From the NCBI RefSeq assembly GCF_001039355.2, contig NW_019775713.1, forward strand, positions 805,450-869,449: a stretch of DNA of 64,000 nucleotides, read 5' to 3'. This DNA is from Lingula anatina (Eukaryota > Brachiopoda > Lingulata > Lingulida > Lingulidae). The position numbers and the translations under genes were made by a program. The notes under the pieces are model-generated. The model had not been told where the DNA came from. It made no database searches and worked only from the letters and a program-made list of their open reading frames with translations. Of this stretch, positions 58,712-64,000 are shown piece by piece; the first letter of the stretch is position 1; every line of letters begins with the position of its first letter.

Positions 58712-61700
58712 CTGAAATTTCAAGCAAAATGTTCATTGTAATGCAATGTTCAGGAAGGCTAACAGATATGTGTATGAATACACAGCTTCTAAAGGACAGG
58801 AATTGTCTTCTTTTTTTTTTGAAGAGTTCCCTCTTTTGCAAGAAACAAGTTTCCCAAGTTTCTAGATTTGTGTAAGAACTCCAACAACAGTCATTTATAC
58901 GGGNAAGGGAAGCCTCCTTATGCAACTGTTCTCTGAAATTCCAAGCAAAATGTTCACTGTAATCCAAAGTTCTGAAAGGCTAACAGATAGAGTCTGAATA
59001 CACAGCTTCTTAAGGACAGAAATGTTTAATTTTTTAAGAGTTCCTTCTTTTGCAAAAAAGAAGTTTCCCAAGTTGCTGGATTTGTATAAGATCTCCAACA
59101 ACAGTCATTTCAAGGGGGGGGATTTTTTCTTTCCTTTTTTTACCATTATCCAATTTTCCATTTCCAAATTTATTGATTATGTATACTGATATTACATTCT
59201 ATTCCAATAAATAACCATTTTGTGATAACACCCAATGTATCTGCGGTGAAAGAGGTTTTTTCCTTCAATTCAAAGTATGAACTTCAAAAACCTTTTACAA
59301 TTAAAACTCAAATCTCTAACATAAACAGTGATGTGAAAACATGTAAAAATACATAATACAGAGCTTACATCAGTGAACGAGTCACCATGTAACTTTGCAA
59401 AGAAACAAGATTGATTAGAGCTTGCAATATTAATAAAGAGATAGTCACAAAAATTCAGAAAAAACAACAATTTTACCTCCTTTCAGTTTTACGCTGGAGT
59501 TTTACAGCATATTTGTTGTCTTTGAACTGGGAGATATGTTTTGGAGCTTCACGCAGACCAAAGCTCTTGGCAACATGTCCCAGATGGAGATTCTTCACAT
59601 GGAAGATATGCTTCAGGTTGGATGGATAGGTGGCGTATGATCTCAAGAAAGATTGGTAAGCTGAAAACAATATTGACATTAACGTATAACATGCTATGCA
59701 CATCCACTTGTTAGCTAAATTCACAAGTCATTTGAATCTTAAAATTTGTCAATGATTTGAAAGCAATGCTTAAATTTGGTAAAAAGGCATATTTTGTCTC
59801 CTATTTTGGTTAATAATATATAAATACTTTTAACTAATAAGTTTAATTATAACTAAAGGCATTATGCCAGAGCCGTACACTATTTCTGTAAAATGTTTTT
59901 TGAAAGTCAACAAAAAATTAAAAGCACAGAGTTAGTAGTTACTACAAAACGATCGTGAAAAATAAAGCTAAATGACAGTCTGTTACCTTTTTTGGCTAAT
60001 TGTATTCTTTCTTTGTTTTGGTACAGGTATGTCTCAAATCTGTTTTGAAGCACCGTGGCACTCTCTTCAACGCTGTGTGGATGGCGACCCTGGAATACCA
60101 CAGCACCCAAGTTGGAAAAAAAAATATCTTATACTATTTTACATTAATAATCAACTCCTGTTGTTGTTATTATTGTAAGATGAGCGCTTTACACTTCAGA
60201 ATTTTCCACCTTTTATTACAAGCAATATTTTGAACTAAAAATTTTTTTTGAGAATCAAAAGGGTTTAAAAAAATCAACTCCTTTACTCAAATGACATTAT
60301 TAGTATTTGAGTGCTTCAACCATTTCCAAATTATGTTTTAATTATTCAGTACATAAAAACAGAACTTCCTGGTGAAAAGAAATGCTAAAAATTGTCTCCT
60401 TTGCAAGCCCTGTTCTGTATGCATGCACAGAATTATCCAAACTAAGGGCTACAATTTTAATATTCAAATCAAAATTGTTATTAAAAAACTAAATGAAACT
60501 AAATGAAAGTTTATAAAGTGAGTGTTGGTCACATTTACTAACATCATTTTTTCAGTATTTATTCCATTAAGTGATCATTTCTTCGTTTTTTTTATAGGCT
60601 ATCAGATAAATCAAGGACAAAAAGGCCCCTCTGCAAAATATGCACATAATGACCCTTGAAGACTAAATTTATGTTTGATATCAGGTACAGACAATTCAAC
60701 ATTATACCTTGCTTTTCCTTCCTTCTGCCAACTCCTGACTAAGTACCATCAATGTCTGCAGCACTTCCTTCATGGAAACTTCCTCCATACTAAAAAACCA
60801 GTTAATATCACATTCACTAAATTAAATATCCACTCAATTAGATTTATTCAATCTTTTAGCCCTGTGGTTCATCAAAATAATATACAATGTGACAGAATAT
60901 GACAGGATACAACAACAACAAAAAAAAATAAAATAAAATAAATAAAATAAAACTGAATAAAAATAGTACTCATCATAACTATAAACCATGGCTTAGTTCA
61001 GATGCAGATGAATTTTCCTAAATAAATAAATTGCAGCACAATCTTAAACAATTGCAATTTAAATGGTTTGAAAATGATTAGTATTTTTTATAGTAAATTT
61101 TCCATGTTTTTCTGCTTAAGAGTGCTGTAGAATGGGCATAAAAGAATGAAGTGAAATTTTGATTTACTTTAATTTCAATCTCATTACAAAAATTACCCAA
61201 TCAAAAACCTATTTCAACACTATGGTCAAGTCACTGCAGCAGCTTTCCTCACCTTATTTTGTGGTCATTGAGGACCTGGACATAGTCCACTTCTGAGGGA
61301 GACAGGAATAGAAGTGAGCTCCCCCTGGTCCCTGCCCTAGCCGTCCGCCCCACCCTGTGGATGTATTCAGTGGGGGTCCCCGGGGTATTGTACTGCACAA
61401 TCCACTTCACCTTGGGTAAGTCCAACCCTCTGGCTGCTACGTCCTATCCAGGCACAATAAGCATAATTACTTACCGAGCACCTCATTCATTCCAATAATT
61501 TATATTTTAAAGATTTATCATTTTTACCTGCTACCAGGTCTACCTACCAAAAATCTGCTTTAGTTAATTTTCACTTGAAGTCATAAAATCATCAGTGCAG
61601 AAATAAAATTTTCATAAAATATTACAGTGACTTTTCACACAGCAATCCACGTCAGATTTTCACATATATGATTTAATACATATCAGACTATACTCAGTCT

Positions 61701-63878
61701 ATTAAGTGAATTTCAATACTGTTTGAAACTTTTAACTTTTTCATTATTATCAATATCAATAAAATTATATTTTTTACACTTACTGTACAGAGAAGTACGC
61801 CGGATCTAGTACTAGAGAAGTCTTGGAAAACCTGAGTTCTTTCCTGAAACACACAAAATACAAAATTCACTTCCAACTTCTTCATTTTTTTTTTTTTTGA
61901 CTGAAAAACACCTCTGTCACAAGTGAGAAAGACAAACTAGCCAGCAAACCTAGCCCCGGTTTCACCAAAAAAACTTAAGTCAGGTTCCTTAATTACCAAG
62001 GTTACATGATCACATGTGCACATCTTACTCTATCAGGAGTAGTATAACAGCACTCTTTTCGAAATCCTAGTCAGCTAAGCCAGGGAACTGACTGAAGTTT
62101 TTTGTTGTTTTTTGTTTTTTTTTTTGTGAAACTGGGGCCTGGCAAATGTACACAGAGCATGCATTAAATTAGACATATTCCGAAAGAAAGATGTCTCAAG
62201 TTATCACAAGGCAATGAGAACTTGAATGTGAAAATTGGTCACAACTGTTAGCAGTCCAATGATATATATCTTTAAAACATTAATGACAAGATCCCAAACA
62301 AACAGCAGCTACTTTTTCACACCAATAGTACATTATCATGGTAGACTACTACACATTTATATTAGAATCAAAGTAGTAAGACCAAAACTTTGGTCTAAAA
62401 GTTATACAATTACCACCTTTTGGTCCAAAGTTCTTTGGTTAAACCAGCCCCTGTCTACAAACCACTCACTTTTTGTACCATATCTCCGTGTAGTTTGAAG
62501 ATCTCAATATCTCTCTCATCTCCCTCCTCCTCCTCTTCCTTAAAGCTGGCAATGGTGTTAACAAGCAGAGAGTGATGGAACTCTGTGGAATCCTGGGTCG
62601 ACATGAAGACCACCATCTTGTTATTCTCTGCAGCATACTGAAATAAATTGTATCAAAATTCACAGTAAGAAAATACCAGCTGTAATATAACAGGTCAGGA
62701 TGCAAGACCAGAGTGAGGATATAATATGATGTTGTATGAGCTGCAAGGACATTAAATTTTAATTCATAAGTGTATAAAATAAATATTTTATGACCTAAGG
62801 TCCTTACACTGTTTCAATATCATAATAACAACTGTTATACATAATATACCATGTTTGAAAGTAAGTTATAAAAAACAAAATGTTAAGATCACACACATAT
62901 GGAGGCTTATAGTAGTGAAAAATGGTAGAATGACTGAGAGGCAAATATTTCAATACTATTATTATTTTTTTAATGAATGTTTAAGGTGAAAATGACGTAA
63001 GGAATTAAGAAGGACACACCAAAAATGCAATGAGAATCTGTTTCCAGGTGTTTCAATTCCCCCTCTTTGTCTGACAAAATGCCTATTTACCTTGCACTTC
63101 TGTAAAATAAACGCTGCCAAGGTGACAAGCCTCAGTTTACTAGGAACCACAATGAAGTGCTGCTGCAAGTGTTCTGGTATCACAAATTTGTCATCAGTCG
63201 TCTGTGTCACTGTCATGCTGTCTGGCTTTGACACCTTGGTGTCCGTGACGGGTTTGGAGACCTCTACGAGCTGGGGATTGACAAGGCTCATGCCAGCAAG
63301 TCTTTCCACCCCTGAAACGATGGTCAAAATTTTTTTAAAATTCATAACAGAATTCCACAACATCAACATCTGTTATTACATATTTATCATCAATTTCAGT
63401 AGTATTTTTCAATGCTTAATGTGAACAATTTAGTTGAAAATGCAATGTAGAGAAGACAAATACTTAATTTTTATTCATTATAAAACTTTCATCAACCTTC
63501 ATTATAAATTTTAATCAAATATAATTAAAAAGCATAACAAACAAGTTCATAATATGTTTGTAAAATTTTAAGTACTGAGTGAACTTATATACAAATTAAA
63601 TTTCTGAATCAATGATACAAATATTATGTTTGAAAATCCCAGCAAATGACAGAGTTAGTGGATGAAGAGGTTATTTGTTAAAAAAAAGAAAAAAAAAGAT
63701 CAGGAGGTAGAGTGGATTTGAAAAAGACAGAGTTATTACTGTTATCAAATTTTGTAACAATTTAATACCTTGCGAAAGTGTGGCTGAGAGCAGCACAGTT
63801 TGTCTGTGTCCTTCTTGTTTCTCATTCAGGGAGTTCACAATCTGAGCAACATCTCTTTCAAAACCCATATCTAACAGC
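58570..63878 (-). CDS. DDX31: DEAD-box RNA helicase DDX31, C-terminal two thirds (9 exons; 5' part outside window)
   Basis: Exons join(63878..63769, 63311..63091, 62637..62470, 61843..61784, 61443..61253, 60789..60708, 60089..59987, 59660..59477, 58711..58570) all have GT-AG borders and matching phases, giving about 420 residues. Visible helicase motifs, in order, are III (LLSATLSQ), IV (KMVVFMST), V ([16 protein letters not shown]) and VI ([12 protein letters not shown], the HRxGRxxR arginine fingers). The post-helicase domain follows ([20 protein letters not shown], then [13 protein letters not shown]), the DUF4217 signature of DDX31/Dbp7. The protein ends in a Lys/Arg-rich tail ([17 protein letters not shown]). 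DDX31/Dbp7 acts in the nucleolus in 60S ribosomal subunit assembly (family knowledge). The Walker A and DEAD motifs lie to the right of the window. A partial duplicate of the last exon at 58905-59117 is an assembly artefact. Confidence 0.95.
58684..58903. repeat. 0.2-kb direct repeat, left copy (contig end)
   Basis: It matches 58905-59117 (same order and orientation, with scattered substitutions and small indels) and ends at the single N at 58904. It spans the first 28 bases of the last DDX31 exon and part of the intron before it. Confidence 0.85.
58904..58904. other. assembly gap (single N)
   Basis: The second N of the window, again exactly between two copies of the same sequence. Confidence 0.95.
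58905..59117. repeat. 0.2-kb direct repeat, right copy (contig start)
   Basis: It begins AAGGGAAGCCTCC, as at 58684. It contains a second copy of the last-exon acceptor (TTCCAG... reading on minus as GAATTTCAG) and the first 27 or so exon bases, then the N. It should not be annotated as an extra exon. Confidence 0.85.
59477..59660 (-). CDS. DDX31: DDX31 exon with the DUF4217 signature
   Basis: A 184-bp exon after a TTTTCAG acceptor, with a GGAG|GTAAAA donor. It encodes [20 protein letters not shown] and [17 protein letters not shown], the most conserved region outside the helicase core. Confidence 0.95.
59987..60089 (-). CDS. DDX31: DDX31 exon, start of the C-terminal domain
   Basis: A 103-bp exon after a TATTCCAG acceptor, with an AAAG|GTAACA donor. 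It encodes [20 protein letters not shown], comparable to the ERATVLQTVFEDYV block of human DDX31. Confidence 0.9.
60708..60789 (-). CDS. DDX31: DDX31 exon after the helicase core
   Basis: An 82-bp exon after a TTTTTTAG acceptor, with an AAG|GTATAA donor. It encodes [20 protein letters not shown]. Confidence 0.88.
61253..61443 (-). CDS. DDX31: DDX31 exon, motifs V and VI
   Basis: A 191-bp exon encoding [19 protein letters not shown] and [20 protein letters not shown]. It contains the arginine fingers of motif VI. Confidence 0.95.
61784..61843 (-). CDS. DDX31: DDX31 exon, first half of motif V
   Basis: A 60-bp exon, exactly 20 codons: [20 protein letters not shown]. It has a TTTCAG acceptor and a GTAAGTG donor. 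Confidence 0.93.
61951..62140. mobile_element. MITE-like element in a DDX31 intron
   Basis: The left part GCCCCGGTTTCAC...AACTTAAGTCAG is mirrored by the right part CTGACTGAAGTT...GTGAAACTGGGGCC, making a foldback of about 190 bp with a T-rich insertion in the right arm. There is no coding capacity and target duplications are unclear. Confidence 0.6.
62380..62440. repeat. imperfect inverted-repeat pair in a DDX31 intron
   Basis: GACCAAAACTTTGGTCTAAA at the left is mirrored by TTTTGGTCCAAAGTTCTTTG at the right around a short AT-rich loop. It may be a remnant of a foldback transposon. Confidence 0.55.
62470..62637 (-). CDS. DDX31: DDX31 exon with motif IV
   Basis: A 168-bp exon, phase 0 at both ends. 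It encodes [20 protein letters not shown], an acidic insert [10 protein letters not shown] and FKLHGDM. Confidence 0.93.
63091..63311 (-). CDS. DDX31: DDX31 exon linking the two RecA-like domains
   Basis: A 221-bp exon with a GCAAG|GTAAAT donor. It has a Thr/Val/Lys-rich linker and then [20 protein letters not shown] and [12 protein letters not shown], which match the start of the second helicase domain in DDX31. Confidence 0.93.
63769..63878 (-). CDS. DDX31: DDX31 exon with motif III (SAT)
   Basis: A 110-bp exon after a TTTATTTCCAG acceptor, with a CAAG|GTATTA donor. It encodes [20 protein letters not shown] and then VLLSATLSQ. It is the most upstream DDX31 exon in the window. Confidence 0.93.
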
Positions 63879-64000
63879 CTGGAAATAAAGTGTCAAAAAA
63901 GTTGTTTAAATGTACAAGTTCATGGGGACAGCAACTTGACATATACTTTCATCAATGCTTTAAAAAAGTGAAAATGTGATCTGTTGATGGTTAAAGCTGG
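63879..64000 (-). other. DDX31 intron running off the window
   Basis: AT-rich sequence upstream of the first visible DDX31 acceptor. The remaining 5' exons, including those for motifs Q, I and DEAD, must lie to the right. Confidence 0.85.

Larger units (their letters stand above)
58712..63768 (-). other. DDX31 introns between the listed exons
   Basis: Eight introns of about 0.3 to 0.8 kb, AT-rich with poly-T tracts. Apart from a MITE-like element (61951-62140) and an inverted-repeat pair (62380-62440), they hold no feature I recognise. The 765-bp last intron is inflated by the assembly overlap at 58904. Confidence 0.7.

Noticed and set aside
58632-58967. 111-aa minus-strand open frame containing an unknown residue
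   Set aside because: It reads through the N at 58904 between duplicated contig ends and mixes intron with two copies of one exon.

Overview
This is AT-rich nuclear DNA of an animal. It has short coding exons split by canonical GT-AG introns, many dinucleotide and trinucleotide microsatellites, and small non-autonomous transposons. The three genes I recognise are all typical metazoan genes. The compact 52 to 64 kb layout, high allelic divergence and small transposon types suggest a highly heterozygous marine invertebrate, probably a lophotrochozoan such as a mollusc. The species cannot be fixed from the sequence alone.

Three protein-coding genes lie on the minus strand. (1) A complete BarH-like homeobox gene (BARHL; 3 exons, 367 aa; 3244-10730). 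(2) A complete CFAP77, a ciliary doublet-microtubule protein (6 exons, 255 aa; 34295-42318), with a promoter-like motif cluster just upstream. (3) The last nine coding exons of DDX31, a nucleolar DEAD-box RNA helicase (58570-63878), whose 5' part lies beyond the right edge. The same three genes are neighbours at human 9q34.13 (CFAP77-BARHL1-DDX31), so this is an ancient gene neighbourhood, here in the order BARHL-CFAP77-DDX31. The likely reason for the linkage is that regulatory DNA of the developmental gene BARHL is spread through its neighbours; several non-coding islands are listed as candidate enhancers.

The window is not a clean linear locus. Bases 14781-26329 and 26336-38000 are two near-identical copies of one 11.6 kb segment, meeting at a single N (26330). 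The first copy stops inside CFAP77 exon 5, eight bases short of its splice acceptor; the second runs on seamlessly into the rest of the gene. This is what two overlapping, polymorphic contigs look like when they are abutted instead of merged. A second N (58904) shows the same pattern with a 0.2 kb overlap in the last DDX31 exon. The true locus is therefore probably about 52 kb, and CFAP77 exons 5 and 6 are not really duplicated. The two copies act as a pair of haplotypes: they differ by SNPs, microsatellite lengths and small indels, but every difference I saw inside CFAP77 exons 5 and 6 is synonymous.

The rest is introns and intergenic DNA: microsatellites, at least five small transposon types or insertions (three with CAG...CTG ends and 5-bp target duplications), a tandem 80-bp duplication, several perfect hairpins, and GC-richer islands that are candidate cis-regulatory elements. 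I saw no tRNA, rRNA, CRISPR array, viral gene or novel protein system.
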